Counted from the stretch's first letter, positions 28,901 through 38,260 are shown. The stretch: 58,155 bases of DNA from Bacteroidetes bacterium GWF2_49_14 (GCA_001769295.1 MEOR01000108.1:76596-134750), one strand, 5' to 3'. Notes: generated by a model from the sequence alone, not told the origin. A program made the numbers and translations.

Positions 28901-30467
28901 GGGTTTGGTTGGTACCTTTCAGCAGTTTAAGGATCAGGGAGGGAGCATTGGAGTTCTGATCCTGGTTTACCTCACTTGAAAATTCACCGACCCGGAAAAC
29001 CTGTCCGCCAACCGTGTATTCATAAGAGACGGCAAGGATCTCATCGGAGTTAAGTTCCTGATTTAAAGAAATATACCCAAGCTTGGCATTGAGCTGATAT
29101 TCGTCGGTTGCAAGCTTCCGGGCATTCTCGATCTTTTCATAGTCCTGGCCTCCCATGAAACCGAAGGAAGCCAGCGGGGAAAGGACACTGGTAACCTGTC
29201 CGATATCGCGGATCCCTGAATAATTAGCCAATAAATTCTGATAGAGGTCATTAAGGTCGTTATAGGGATAGCGTCCTGATCCTGTTACCTTTACAAAGTT
29301 TGTATTGAAAATATTACTGTCGCCGGGAAACATTCCTTCAGCAAGGTCCATAAAAGCGACAATGTTCCTGGAGTCGGTAAAGTTTCCGTTTTTATTGGTA
29401 ACCCAGACTTCCACCCGGGTGATATTGACACCGGAGGAGATTACCGGGGTGCTGCGGAGTGACTGATCGTAGGTATCCCGAAAATACTGGGAAAGGAAGA
29501 AGTGCCTGTTGGATTCATATTCATCGGCATGAACTTCAAACTCATTTGCCACTGCCCCACCCTGAATATCAATTGATTCGGATTTACCCTGCTGCTGGGT
29601 AAAGATGCTGGTAACGGTAAGCCTTCCGAACTGCATTTCCGTTTTGATTCCGAAGAGGCTCTGGCTGCCCGTTATCAGGGAACCCGACAGGGGAAGGCTG
29701 ACATTACCAGCCTCAACTTTCCGAAGAATCTCGTCATCCTTTCCTGTGTAGGCAATTCTGGTTTTATTCTCGAAATCGAAGGTTGCCTCGGTGTTAAAAC
29801 TGATACCCAGTTCCAGTTTATCACCGATTTGGCCGGTGACGTTCATCTGGATCTTGTTGTCGAAATCAAAGGTTGTATTCTTTCTGACCTTTTCCGGGAG
29901 AGCCGGGTTATCGGTTTTATTGATCTGAAGGCCAAAAATCAGTTCGGCGGATCCCTGAGGATTAATGTTGATCGTATTGGATCCGAAGATGCGGTCGAAG
30001 GCTTCACCCCCGATATAGAGTTTAGGGATCAGTCCTTGCTGGGATTGGAAGCTCTCTCCGCCAACCCGCTGAATCCAGTAGTCGCGGATGGATTTGTTGA
30101 AATCGTACTGACGATAATCCTTTGAGCTGAGGTAGAACGGGTCACCCAGGTTTTTATCCCCGATCTTTTCCTGGAATTTATATTCGTTCAGGTTTGTATC
30201 AAACTCAACACCCGATGTGATGTTCTTTGGGGTTTTAAGGTATAGGGGTGACTGGTTGCGGGAATAGAGGGACCATGGAAAACCTTTGTCGGCCGGAATC
30301 GGGTAACGGAGTGTCGATGAGGTATCCCGGGTGGCAACCTGTGCTGCCTGTTGGTTCTGATTGGCCACATTTCGCTGCTGCCCGTTCAGGTGTAGTGTGG
30401 CAAACAGGAAAAAGCTAACTGTCAGTGCACTGAATATCTGAATTCTGGTCGATGGTCTCTGCTCCAT
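22947..30467 (-). CDS. sprA: cell surface protein SprA (T9SS outer-membrane translocon)
   Basis: 2506 aa; N-terminal signal; SprA motifs such as KLYIGGEAFDRIFGSNTININPQGSAELIFGLQ and NRNYNGVFSYVYSGNN. Confidence 0.95.
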   Translation of the reverse strand: MEQRPSTRIQIFSALTVSFFLFATLHLNGQQRNVANQNQQAAQVATRDTSSTLRYPIPADKGFPWSLYSRNQSPLYLKTPKNITSGVEFDTNLNEYKFQEKIGDKNLGDPFYLSSKDYRQYDFNKSIRDYWIQRVGGESFQSQQGLIPKLYIGGEAFDRIFGSNTININPQGSAELIFGLQINKTDNPALPEKVRKNTTFDFDNKIQMNVTGQIGDKLELGISFNTEATFDFENKTRIAYTGKDDEILRKVEAGNVSLPLSGSLITGSQSLFGIKTEMQFGRLTVTSIFTQQQGKSESIDIQGGAVANEFEVHADEYESNRHFFLSQYFRDTYDQSLRSTPVISSGVNITRVEVWVTNKNGNFTDSRNIVAFMDLAEGMFPGDSNIFNTNFVKVTGSGRYPYNDLNDLYQNLLANYSGIRDIGQVTSVLSPLASFGFMGGQDYEKIENARKLATDEYQLNAKLGYISLNQELNSDEILAVSYEYTVGGQVFRVGEFSSEVNQDQNSNAPSLILKLLKGTNQTPSLPTWDLMMKNIYALGSGRLNKDEFQLDILYQNDKTGNAINYIPEGAINGDRLVKVLNLDNLNGQLDPQPDGVFDYIEGITVNSTKGRIIFPVLEPFGSYLRKKITGGNPANTEIADQYVFEELYGQTQTVARQTAEKNKFLLRGSYKSSSSSEIRLNASNIPQGSVVVTAGGMKLTEGADYMVDYTMGTVKIINQGLLESGTAIKISLEDNSTFNQQSKAMIGTHMEYRFNKDFNLGGTILHLRERPLTNKVGLDDIPIANTMWGLNTNYRKDAPWLTRAIDKLPLIQTKERSVVNFSGEFAQLIPGHSKIVNSGDSKGGEALVDDFEGSETSFTLKQRQSWVLSSTPYGQPDLFPEASLSNDWTYGYNRARLAWYHIDPLFLRNNSATPGHIANDEAQQNSHFTREIQEQEIFPYKESPNNVPTYLQVLNLAFYPEERGPYNYETTGSRFSSGMNNDGNLKSPASRWGGIMAKLSQNDFEAANVEYLEFWLMDPYVEDAKNGVTRDDIDPSLYFNLGNISEDILKDGRKSFENGLSGTNTLNYIDTTAWGRVPVIQSFVNAFDNDIEARQKQDVGLDGLGNEDERTFFGKYLDSLQRIVNPGSERYQDILTDPSGDDYHYYRGQDWDAIQLSILDRYKIFNGLEANSPTAEQSNEDYPTQSTTLPDVEDINLDNTLNESESYFQYKISMRKQDLQIGKNYITDAIVGKNNQGEPVTWYQFKVPVYEPQKAIGSIQDFKSIRFIRMFLKGFGETVYMRFATLDLVRGEWRKYNLSLLEGGEHLTSPEYTRAKFEVSAVNIEENGNRYPVNYVLPPGITRITDPTNPQMIQKNEQSIEFKIADLEDGDSRAAFRNLLIDMRQYKRLKMFVHAEAVDEAMLRDGDLAAFIRIGSDYTQNYYEYEIPLNLTPHLKPPVKYDQVATADRTTVWPEENSFDIELLDFQAIKQARNDEMRSEGSSITLETLYSMADGRNRIIVVGNPNMSNVRTFMIGVRNRSKNTNDLADDGLSKTGIIWFNELRMTDFDESGGWAANARLSANLADLGNLSVSGASSVPGFGSIDKKVADRSKEEIMQYDISSSLQLGKLFPRNAGVMLPMYVGYSEMMRNPLYNPMDPDIPLEAALTNADSKAERDSILFISQDYNRRKSINFTNVRIDPGSPTKRKEPKIYSLSNFSVSYSFSEAFMRNIKTTANFNRNYNGVFSYVYSGNNLKPWEPWKKSKNLDKPAYRIIKDFNLYYQPAMIRYQTNLARRYSEIQLRNVANPDMKIDPTYNKNFNINSNFDFRWDITRNLKVDFNSSNIARVDEPEGAMRREDADYQQKRDSMWNNIMSGGRPIQYHHSLNATYVIPINKIPLFNWLTANAAYGLDYDWSAGPLTADTIVLGNQIQNNGSFQLTSTASLQSLYNKIGYLKKVDDKYKRRSNVAQAKPTKEVKFEADKINIKPNIGKIIIHDLMTKDVKIKMFDQNNRVVEVEMEVVNERRIKITADKEYPGARIEITGTIEVKDNPLIFVTDNLLRLMMAVKSIRVDYTTQNGTLLPGFLPEPQLFGMRGIDGKLAPGFGFAFGQQDPAFGDYAAQNGWLTTDSTLNQAYTNSSDQSLRLSTSIEPLTDLKITLDASHSSNRQLEQFYIYGNGGFSAENVIYGGVFSMSVLTIGTAFEKLTAENNYQSDAFEAFKNNRIAISRRLAGQRLSNQVSGSPSYDPDAGSIPGYSNGYGPTSPEVLIPAFLAAYSGKSAGIVSLNPMPGILSMMPKWGVQYGGLQRIEFFKKFLRNFNVRHGYQSTYSIGAYTTNLYYNPDEIDGLNYIRDQQDNFLPQREIASISISEQLSPLISFDAQLENSFQARLEVKKSRNLTMNLTNVQMMENRSNELIIGSGYRFEQVPITIRTAGGQRKYQSDLDLRFDLSIRENIMIMRKLEEEVNKPTSGQTAVTVKFTMDYRLNSRFNLRFYYDQVVNTPIVTTAYPTSNTKVGFNLRFTLTK

Positions 30468-30487
30468 GTAGGTTCCGGTAGATGCTG

Positions 30488-31075
30488 TTACAGTTTTTTT
30501 AAGGCCAGCTTCACCAGTTCTTCAGGGCCGGTTTCCGGCGCGTCTCTGAGAATCTGGTCCAGGGCTTTGACCGAATCGTTCCGGCCGAAACCAAGCATAA
30601 CCAAAGCAGATAACGCTTCTTCCCTTGAGGTATTGCCCGAAACAGGGAAAATTCCGGATACTTCTTCCGTTTTGGAAAGTTTATCCCTCAGATCGATTAT
30701 AACCCGCTGGGCGGTTTTAACTCCGACCCCTTTAACACTTTTCAGCAGGTTGACATTGTCGGTCTGGATTGCCCGCCGGATGTCCGGGGTGGTAAGGGAT
30801 GAAAGCATCATCCGGGCTGTATTGGGACCTATGCCGCTGACGGAGACCAGCAGCCGGAACATTTCACGTTCCTCCCGCGTGAAGAAGCCGAAAAGGGTAT
30901 GATTGTCCTCCCTGATGATCTCCTCAATCAGAAGGGTAACGGAGTCCTTCCCTCGGGCGGACGCATAAGTCTGAAGGGAGATCTGGACCTGGTAGCCGAT
31001 TCCGCCCTGCTCAATAATGGCAGCAGCCGGAGTAAGGTCTGCCAGTTTTCCTGTTATATACTCATATATGGCCAT
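30488..31075 (-). CDS. ruvA: Holliday junction branch migration protein RuvA
   Basis: MAIYEYITGKLADLTPAAAIIEQGGIGYQV; HhH motifs (LLVSVSGIGPNTARMMLSSL, LKSVKGVGVKTAQRVIIDLRDKL). Confidence 0.95.
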   Translation of the reverse strand: MAIYEYITGKLADLTPAAAIIEQGGIGYQVQISLQTYASARGKDSVTLLIEEIIREDNHTLFGFFTREEREMFRLLVSVSGIGPNTARMMLSSLTTPDIRRAIQTDNVNLLKSVKGVGVKTAQRVIIDLRDKLSKTEEVSGIFPVSGNTSREEALSALVMLGFGRNDSVKALDQILRDAPETGPEELVKLALKKL

Positions 31076-31092
31076 CGGAAAAGCGCTGGTTA

Positions 31093-32130
31093 CTACTGTG
31101 CCCCGAGGGCATTCTTCTTCAATTCACGGTTGGCTTTCCGTGTGGTATATATATCTACCGCCATGTAAATTGCCTGACGCATGGAGTCGGCGCTGGCCTG
31201 GTCGAGGCCGGCAATCTCGTAAGCGGTACCGTGCGCCGGAGAGGTTCTGACGATGGGAAGGCCAACTGTAAAGTTAACCCCAGTGTCAAATGAAAGGGCT
31301 TTAAAGGGTGCAAGTCCCTGGTCGTGGTACATAGCCAGAACGGCGTCGAATTTCTGATAGAGACCTGAACCGAAATACCCATCGGCGGCATAAGGCCCGA
31401 GGGCCATGATACTGTCGTGGCGGGCTCTTTCCAGCGCGGGCATGATTATTTGTTCCTCCTCGGTGCCCAGCAGTCCCTGGTCGCCCGAGTGAGGATTGAG
31501 GCCCAACACGGCAATACGGGGTGCCCTGATATTAAAATCGTTCCTCAACGTATGGTCGAGAAGTCGCAGTTTTCTCAGTATCAGATCCGTAGTAATTTCT
31601 CCGGCGACCTGTGACAGAGGAATATGTCCGGTTACGACGCCCACTTTCAGATAATCGCTGACCATGAGCATCAGTACCTCGCTGACTTCCAGTTTTTCCT
31701 GAAGGTATTCGGTGTGGCCTGCAAAGCTGAAATCCTTGCTTTGGATGTTATGCTTGTTGATCGGTGCGGTTACGAGGACATCGATCTGGTGCTCCATGAG
31801 GTCGCTGATAGCCATTTCAAGAGCGATGAAGGCCGCCTCGCCGGCGTATCCCGAGGATTTCCCAAGTTCCACCCTGACGTTGTCATCGAGGCAATTGATC
31901 AGGTTTGCCCTCCGCAGGTTTGCCTCTTTGGCCGAAGCTATCTGGTTCAGGCTGAAATTCGGGATGTTCAGTGCTTTCCGGTGGTAGGCCAGCACTTTGG
32001 GCGAACCGTACACCACGGGGGTACAGATTTCGAGCATACGGGGATCGAGCAGTGCTTTAATAATCACTTCGTAACCGATGCCGTTGATGTCCCCATGTGT
32101 AATCCCGACCAATATTCTTTGCTCTTCCAT
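31093..32130 (-). CDS. pdxA: 4-hydroxythreonine-4-phosphate dehydrogenase
   Basis: VGITHGDINGIGYEVIIKAL, VTAPINKHNIQSKDFSFAGHTEYL, LGLNPHSGDQGLLGTEE, YHDQGLAPFKAL. Confidence 0.95.
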   Translation of the reverse strand: MEEQRILVGITHGDINGIGYEVIIKALLDPRMLEICTPVVYGSPKVLAYHRKALNIPNFSLNQIASAKEANLRRANLINCLDDNVRVELGKSSGYAGEAAFIALEMAISDLMEHQIDVLVTAPINKHNIQSKDFSFAGHTEYLQEKLEVSEVLMLMVSDYLKVGVVTGHIPLSQVAGEITTDLILRKLRLLDHTLRNDFNIRAPRIAVLGLNPHSGDQGLLGTEEEQIIMPALERARHDSIMALGPYAADGYFGSGLYQKFDAVLAMYHDQGLAPFKALSFDTGVNFTVGLPIVRTSPAHGTAYEIAGLDQASADSMRQAIYMAVDIYTTRKANRELKKNALGAQ

Positions 32131-32138
32131 AGATATCC

Positions 32139-33569
32139 TTACAATTGATAATATTTCTTGATAAAACTGAGCAGGAGCCTGACGCCGGTTCCGGTAGCGC
32201 CGTTTCCGCGGTAGGTATCGCGGGTGGTGAGGAAAGCGGTGCCTGCAATATCGATATGAATCCAGGGGAACGAGGTGAACCGTTCCAGGAATTTTCCTGC
32301 GGTGATTGCCCCGGCGTATCTGCCTCCGATATTTTTAACGTCGGCAACATCGGATTCCAGCAGTTTACTGTATTCTTCCCACAGGGGAAATCTCACCACC
32401 CTTTCATGTACCTCAAAACCTGCCTCTTCGAGCATGTTGAAAGCCTGATCCGGCGCGGTTCCCATAACTGCCGCCGCCTGGGACCCCAGTGCTACCTGGG
32501 CGGATCCGGTGAGGGTGGCAAGATCGATAACCAGATCAGGTTCGTATTTCCGGGCATAGCTCAGGGCATCAGCCAGAATCAGCCTTCCTTCCGCATCGCA
32601 GTTGAGGACCTCAACCGAAGTACCGTCATGCATCCGGATAATGTCTCCGGGGGCATAGGCATTCCCATCGGGGCGGTTATCGGTTGCCGGAATCAGGCCG
32701 AAAGTCCTGACCGGCAATCCCATCCTTGCGATGGCATAGAGTGTGGAAGCAACTGCTGCGGCACCTGCCATATCGGATTTCATCTCGTCCATGCTGGCAG
32801 GAGTCGGCTTTAAGCTGAGCCCGCCTGTATCGAACATCACCCCTTTGCCAACGAGGATCAGGGGAGACTGGTTAACCGGTTTTTCCGGTTCCCAGCTTAT
32901 GATGATAAACCTTGGAGGGTCGATGCTGCCGCGGTTAACCGCAAGCAACCCACCCATCTTAAGGGATTCAATCTGTGTTTTGTCAAGTACTTCAACGGAG
33001 AGCCCTACCTCAAGTCCGAATCGGGTGATTTCCTGGCCGAGACGCGGGGCGTTGAGCCAGGAAACCGGTTCATTGACCAGATCCCGGCAGAGTGTGACGG
33101 CATCGACCCGTGTATTCATCTCCTTTACCATTGCCGGATTGCCATTGAGTAAGCCCAGCCGGAGAAGAGAATGCCTTTTCTCGTCAGGTTTGGAGAAGTA
33201 TTTCAGGAACTGATAGGAAGAGAGCGCCATGCCTTCGGCAAGCGCCCCGGAGTACGTTGAATTGCCGGTCCGGTTATCCAAAACCAGCTCCTCCCATTTG
33301 TGCCTGACTGCGAGGTCGTATATTTCCGAGCCACAAACGCGGAGGGATTCAAGGAGAGCCGATCCGGTCTTGCCAGTCTCGGCAATCTGGATAACCTCAC
33401 TGTGGTCATAAAGGTTCAGGAGGATCTGCTTCTGCTTTTTGTCGATGCAGGTATTGATGTATTCCTTTTCAGCTGAGGGCCAGACAGTTGCCCTGACCTC
33501 TTCCGGAGACCCGAAAAGCAGTATCCGGTTTTGAGCCGGCAGAACCATATCCGTACTAAATATCAGCAT
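32139..33569 (-). CDS. M17 leucyl aminopeptidase
   Basis: LVGKGVMFDTGGLSLKP, MKSDMAGAAAV, NCDAEGRLILADAL. Confidence 0.93.
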   Translation of the reverse strand: MLIFSTDMVLPAQNRILLFGSPEEVRATVWPSAEKEYINTCIDKKQKQILLNLYDHSEVIQIAETGKTGSALLESLRVCGSEIYDLAVRHKWEELVLDNRTGNSTYSGALAEGMALSSYQFLKYFSKPDEKRHSLLRLGLLNGNPAMVKEMNTRVDAVTLCRDLVNEPVSWLNAPRLGQEITRFGLEVGLSVEVLDKTQIESLKMGGLLAVNRGSIDPPRFIIISWEPEKPVNQSPLILVGKGVMFDTGGLSLKPTPASMDEMKSDMAGAAAVASTLYAIARMGLPVRTFGLIPATDNRPDGNAYAPGDIIRMHDGTSVEVLNCDAEGRLILADALSYARKYEPDLVIDLATLTGSAQVALGSQAAAVMGTAPDQAFNMLEEAGFEVHERVVRFPLWEEYSKLLESDVADVKNIGGRYAGAITAGKFLERFTSFPWIHIDIAGTAFLTTRDTYRGNGATGTGVRLLLSFIKKYYQL

Positions 33570-33680
33570 ATCCTTACCTGTATTTATAACCCGATAAAGC
33601 CCGTAAAGTTAAAAAAATCCGGGGTAAACTGATCGGCAGGCCTGACAATTAGCCTACCTTGCGGAACTCTCTGATACAGC

Positions 33681-34772
33681 ATGACGACGCAACAAAATAT
33701 TCTTGACAAGGCAGTCGGCGGAACGTTTCTTTCGCATGAAGAGGCGAATTTCCTGTACCTGCAGGCTGGTGACGGGGAGCTCATGGAGGCTGCGGACCGG
33801 ATCCGGAATCGGCTGCATCCCGGGAACACCGTTACCTGGATCATTGACCGGAATGTCAACATCACCAATGTATGCGTATCCTTCTGCAAGTTTTGCAATT
33901 TCTGCAGGAGAGGTCAGGATGAGGATGCCTACATTACCACGATCGAACAATACAGGGAAAAGATCGACCGGCTTTTCGAGCTTGGGGGCCGGCAGCTGCT
34001 TCTCCAGGGAGGCATGCATCCGACACTGGGCCTCGATTTTTATACCGGATTGTTCCGGAATCTCAAGGAGGAGTATCCGGCCCTGATGCTTCATGCGCTG
34101 GGACCTCCGGAGATTGTGCATCTTTCGCGGCTTGAAAAGACCGATTTTGAAACGGTTCTGCGGTCGCTGCGTGATGCCGGCCTGGATTCCCTTCCGGGGG
34201 CGGGGGCCGAAATTCTGGTTGACCGTGTAAGGCGGATCGTTTCAAAGGGAAAATGTTCAGCTGAGGAATGGCTGGAGGTGATGCGGGTGGCTCATCGCAC
34301 GGGGCTTCCCACTTCCGCCACGATGATGTTTGGACATGCAGAGACCCGTGAGGAGCGAATCGAACATATACTGAGAATCCGGGATCTCCAGGCGGAAAAG
34401 CCCACCGGAAGCTATGGATTCCTGAATTTCGTCCCCTGGCCCTTCATGGATGAAGGGACGGCTCTCCGCGATGAAATGGGAATTCGCAACAATGTGGATA
34501 CACGCCAATATATCAGGCTATTATCGATGGCAAGAATCCTTCTCCCGAATGTGAGCCACATTCAGGCTTCCTGGTTAACCACAGGCATTACGGCAGGCCA
34601 GATCTGTCTCCATGCCGGGGCCGATGATTTCGGGTCGGTGATGATTGAAGAAAACGTTGTATCGCAGGCTGGTGCAAGGAATTCGATGGACAGCACCGGT
34701 ATGCAGGCAGCGATCGTGGAGGCGGGATTTGTTCCCCGCAAGCGCAATCAGTTGTTTGAGCTGATTGACTGA
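33681..34772 (+). CDS. mqnC: cyclic dehypoxanthinyl futalosine synthase (radical SAM)
   Basis: CVSFCKFCNFC cluster motif, LLQGGMHPTLGLDFYTGLFR, SLPGAGAEILVDRVRR, FGHAETREERIEH. Confidence 0.9.
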   Translation: MTTQQNILDKAVGGTFLSHEEANFLYLQAGDGELMEAADRIRNRLHPGNTVTWIIDRNVNITNVCVSFCKFCNFCRRGQDEDAYITTIEQYREKIDRLFELGGRQLLLQGGMHPTLGLDFYTGLFRNLKEEYPALMLHALGPPEIVHLSRLEKTDFETVLRSLRDAGLDSLPGAGAEILVDRVRRIVSKGKCSAEEWLEVMRVAHRTGLPTSATMMFGHAETREERIEHILRIRDLQAEKPTGSYGFLNFVPWPFMDEGTALRDEMGIRNNVDTRQYIRLLSMARILLPNVSHIQASWLTTGITAGQICLHAGADDFGSVMIEENVVSQAGARNSMDSTGMQAAIVEAGFVPRKRNQLFELID

Positions 34773-35776
34773 TCCGGAAAATCAATTGTTTTCAGGATGC
34801 TCTCCACCTTGCGAACCTGGTTGCGTTTATTGATTTTTGGCGCATAAACATATCCAAAGGCGGTAACCAGCCGGTTTCTCTCCTCATCCACATAGGTCCA
34901 GGAAATGAAAGGTCCACCCATAAAATCGCCGACGGTTTCCCACAGGCCCCGCAACTCGGTCACAAAATTACCATTGAGGGTAAAAGTCCGGGTCAGAACG
35001 GGTATGGTGAGATCGATTGCCATATAGGAACCGGTAGAAGGTCCTGGAACACGGGGTTTCAGGTGCTTATCGGTAAAAGAAACAAGTTCCGGATAATTGA
35101 GCTGCTTTTGATCGGTATAGGGATAGGTCCAGATCAGGACACCAAGTGTCATATCCGCCGGATCATAGTGTATCCAGATGAAGTCTTCCGTATCTTTTCT
35201 GATGTCGAAGCCTTTGGGGAAGCTGGCTTCAATTTCGTGTTTCCGGATGAGCTGGCTGGAAAGTTCAATATTTGAGTATTTTCTGTTGAAGCCCACCTGG
35301 CGATCGATTTCGCTTTCCCTCAGGATTTCAACCAGGCTGGACCGGCTCTGGTCGAGGAGGTTGATCAACTGTTCACGGTTTTGGGCAAAGATGCGGATCA
35401 GCAACTGATCAGCAGCCCAATAATCCCTGAAAACCTTTATTTCAGGTTTTGCAACCGCCGGATCGACCTCAAAGATGATCAGGTTCCTGGCCGGACGGAT
35501 CATGTTGTTGAAGGCTGATGGAGGTATCTGGATCAGGTCGAATAGCGGCTCAGCACCGTCCATGCCGGTTTGGGGCAGTGCCGGTTCGTCAGTTGCCAGT
35601 ATGCGCGCCAGGGTATCCCCTGCAGCGCCATTGTACAGGTCTTCGGATATCACCAGGACTACCTCGCCCGGTTTCCCGTTGCAGGGCGGCAGCCCCAGCT
35701 GATTTGAATTTTTACACCCGGAAATGGCCGTGATAGCCACGATCACGGCAGCCAAAGCGATTACCCTTGTTTTCAT
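34748..35776 (-). CDS. DUF4837-family lipoprotein
   Basis: Lipobox ISGC; FTDKHLKPRVPGPSTGSYMAIDL and FMGGPFISWTYVDEERNRLV; next to rseP. Confidence 0.78.
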   Translation of the reverse strand: MKTRVIALAAVIVAITAISGCKNSNQLGLPPCNGKPGEVVLVISEDLYNGAAGDTLARILATDEPALPQTGMDGAEPLFDLIQIPPSAFNNMIRPARNLIIFEVDPAVAKPEIKVFRDYWAADQLLIRIFAQNREQLINLLDQSRSSLVEILRESEIDRQVGFNRKYSNIELSSQLIRKHEIEASFPKGFDIRKDTEDFIWIHYDPADMTLGVLIWTYPYTDQKQLNYPELVSFTDKHLKPRVPGPSTGSYMAIDLTIPVLTRTFTLNGNFVTELRGLWETVGDFMGGPFISWTYVDEERNRLVTAFGYVYAPKINKRNQVRKVESILKTIDFPDQSISSNN

Positions 35777-35781
35777 ACGTA

Positions 35782-37101
35782 CTATTTTTGGAACAACCTT
35801 AGTATATCGTTACCATTTGCGTAGAGGACAAGGGCAAGCAGCAACACCATACCGACGATTTGGGCGACTTCCATGAATTTGTCGCTGGGGCGGCGTCCGG
35901 TAATCATTTCAAAGGTAAGGAAAAAAACATGACCACCATCCAATGCCGGAATGGGGAGAACATTTAAAACCGCCAGCATTATGGATAGGAAGGCTGTCAT
36001 GTTCCAGAATATCTGCCAATTCCAGGAGGCAGGGAAAATGTTACCGATTGATATGAATCCGCCGAGGGATTTATAGGCTTTGGTTTCCGGGTTGAATATC
36101 AGTTTAAGGTCCTTAAGATAGGATGATATGGTTTGGACTCCTTTTTTGATTCCTGCAGGGATGGAAGCAAAGAATCCGTATTTGATTTCTTTCAGCTCAA
36201 AGAAGGATTTCGGGTCAACCGGATAGACTCCGATCTTGCCCGTTTCCGGCACGGCCATCCTGAAGTCCAGGTGTTCACCATTCCGGTCTACGTTGATTGT
36301 CACCGTGTCGCCTACCAGCTTTTTAATTTCAAGGCTGAAGAGGGTGAAAAAAGGGACATCGGTTCCGTTGATTCCCACAATCCGGTCATCCACCTTCATG
36401 CCGGCTTCCCTGGCCGGCGATCCGTGAATGAAGTCACGAACGACAAAGGGGAATGCATAATCGATAAAACTTTTCTTTTCAAGATACTGTTCCACAAAAT
36501 CTGCCGGCACGTTAATGTCCAGCATTTCCCCGTTTCGGTCAATCTGGATTGTTTTTGCGCCCCTGTAGACGATTTCCGGAACCAGGTCATGAAAATCTTC
36601 CACCTCGTGATTATCCACGGTGATGATTTTGTCGCCGTGCCGGAGTCCCATGTTGGTAGCCAGGGTATCGCAAACTATTCCGTACTTGACATTCTTGGTT
36701 GGAAGGTAGGTATCACCCCACGCAAACAGGATCATCGAGTAAATTATAAATGCGAAGATCACATTGAACAGAACACCGCCAAGCATGATCAGGAGGCGTT
36801 GGATGGACGATTTTGACCGGAATTCCCAGGGTTTTGGTTCCTGTTTCATGGCTTCCTTATCCATGGATTCATCGATCATTCCGGCTATTTTAACATAGCC
36901 TCCAAGTGGCAGCCATCCGATCCCATATTCAGTATCGCCTTTCTTGAATTTAAAAAGTGAGAACCAGGGATTGAAAAACAGGTAGAATTTCTCGACCCGC
37001 GTTTTGAAGAGGCGGGCAAAAACAAAATGGCCGAATTCGTGAATGATAACCAGTATCGACAGGCTGAGCAGGAGTTGAGCGGCTTTAATCAGGATATCCA
37101 T
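35782..37101 (-). CDS. rseP: RIP metalloprotease RseP (M50, PDZ)
   Basis: ILVIIHEFGHFVFAR (HExxH), PDZ DDRIVGINGTDV, PIPALDGGHVFFL; ATG at 37101. Confidence 0.94.
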   Translation of the reverse strand: MDILIKAAQLLLSLSILVIIHEFGHFVFARLFKTRVEKFYLFFNPWFSLFKFKKGDTEYGIGWLPLGGYVKIAGMIDESMDKEAMKQEPKPWEFRSKSSIQRLLIMLGGVLFNVIFAFIIYSMILFAWGDTYLPTKNVKYGIVCDTLATNMGLRHGDKIITVDNHEVEDFHDLVPEIVYRGAKTIQIDRNGEMLDINVPADFVEQYLEKKSFIDYAFPFVVRDFIHGSPAREAGMKVDDRIVGINGTDVPFFTLFSLEIKKLVGDTVTINVDRNGEHLDFRMAVPETGKIGVYPVDPKSFFELKEIKYGFFASIPAGIKKGVQTISSYLKDLKLIFNPETKAYKSLGGFISIGNIFPASWNWQIFWNMTAFLSIMLAVLNVLPIPALDGGHVFFLTFEMITGRRPSDKFMEVAQIVGMVLLLALVLYANGNDILRLFQK

Positions 37102-37114
37102 AATAACTTGCAGA

Positions 37115-38260
37115 TTAAACAAATGATAAGGCGAGGGATCGGGCCTCAAAGTCCGATTCAATGTAGTCTATTAAACCCGCATTCTCTATAAAAGTTGCCT
37201 TCTCAAGGGTTTTTTCGATAATGCGGGTCATACCGGAAAAGCCGGTTCGGTCATTGAGAAATGCATCCACGGCAACCTCATTGGCGGCATTCATTATGCA
37301 AGCCAGGTTACCGCCTTTACGCATTACCTCCATGGCTATGGTGAGGTTTGGAAATCGAAGCAGATCGGGTGATTCGAAAGTCAGGGCCGGAAACTCTGTA
37401 AAACTGAAACGCGGAAAAGATCCGGGCAGGCGATCGGGATAGCTGAGTGCATATTGAATCGGCAGGCGCATGTCGGGCAGTCCGAGCTGCGCTTTAATCG
37501 ACCCGTCGAGAAATAGGACCAGCGAATGGACCACTGACTGGGGATGGACCACGACATCGATCTGATCCGGCTCCAAACCGAAAAGCCATTTGGCTTCGAT
37601 GGCCTCAAGCCCCTTATTCATCAGGGTTGCGGAATCGATGGTAATCTTGGCGCCCATATTCCAGGTTGGGTGTTTAAGGGCATCCGTGTGGGTGGCTTTG
37701 GCCAGCTTGTCCGCGCTAAAAGCCCGGAACGGACCGCCGGAAGCTGTAATCCAGATTTTTTCAACGTCGGCGTTCCTTTCGCCTGCCAGGCATTGAAAGA
37801 TTGCAGAGTGCTCCGAGTCAACCGGAAGAATCTGAACGGAGTTTTCCCGGGCAAGTTGTGTCACCAGGTCTCCGGCCACCACCAGGGTCTCCTTGTTTGC
37901 CAGTGCAATTTGTTTCCCAGCCTTGATGGCGCAGATCGTCGGCATCAGTCCCGCAAACCCTACCATTGCGGTCAGCACCATATCCACATTGTCCCCTGAG
38001 ACGACCTCACCCAGGCAGGAGCTACCGGAGCGGACCTCAATCCCGGTACCGGCCAGTGCGCTTTGTACAGCCTCCCGGCAGGACTCATCGGTAATTACTA
38101 CGCTGGAAGGCCTGAACCTGAGGGCCTGTTCGATCAGCACCGTATAGTTTGAGCGCGCGGTAAGGACCTCAGCGGAGAATTGCGCGGGGTGCCGCGCAAT
38201 TACCTCGAGTGCCTGCTTACCGATGGACCCGGTGGATCCAAGGATGCCGATGCGCTTCAT
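37115..38260 (-). CDS. dxr: 1-deoxy-D-xylulose-5-phosphate reductoisomerase
   Basis: KRIGILGSTGSIGKQALEVI, IALANKETLVVAG, PVDSEHSAIFQ, TIDSATLMNKGLE. Confidence 0.97.
   Translation of the reverse strand: MKRIGILGSTGSIGKQALEVIARHPAQFSAEVLTARSNYTVLIEQALRFRPSSVVITDESCREAVQSALAGTGIEVRSGSSCLGEVVSGDNVDMVLTAMVGFAGLMPTICAIKAGKQIALANKETLVVAGDLVTQLARENSVQILPVDSEHSAIFQCLAGERNADVEKIWITASGGPFRAFSADKLAKATHTDALKHPTWNMGAKITIDSATLMNKGLEAIEAKWLFGLEPDQIDVVVHPQSVVHSLVLFLDGSIKAQLGLPDMRLPIQYALSYPDRLPGSFPRFSFTEFPALTFESPDLLRFPNLTIAMEVMRKGGNLACIMNAANEVAVDAFLNDRTGFSGMTRIIEKTLEKATFIENAGLIDYIESDFEARSLALSFV

Noticed and set aside
22848-30125. Many plus-strand ORFs (60-296 aa) across sprA
   Set aside because: Antisense to the well-supported SprA coding frame; no recognisable domains.
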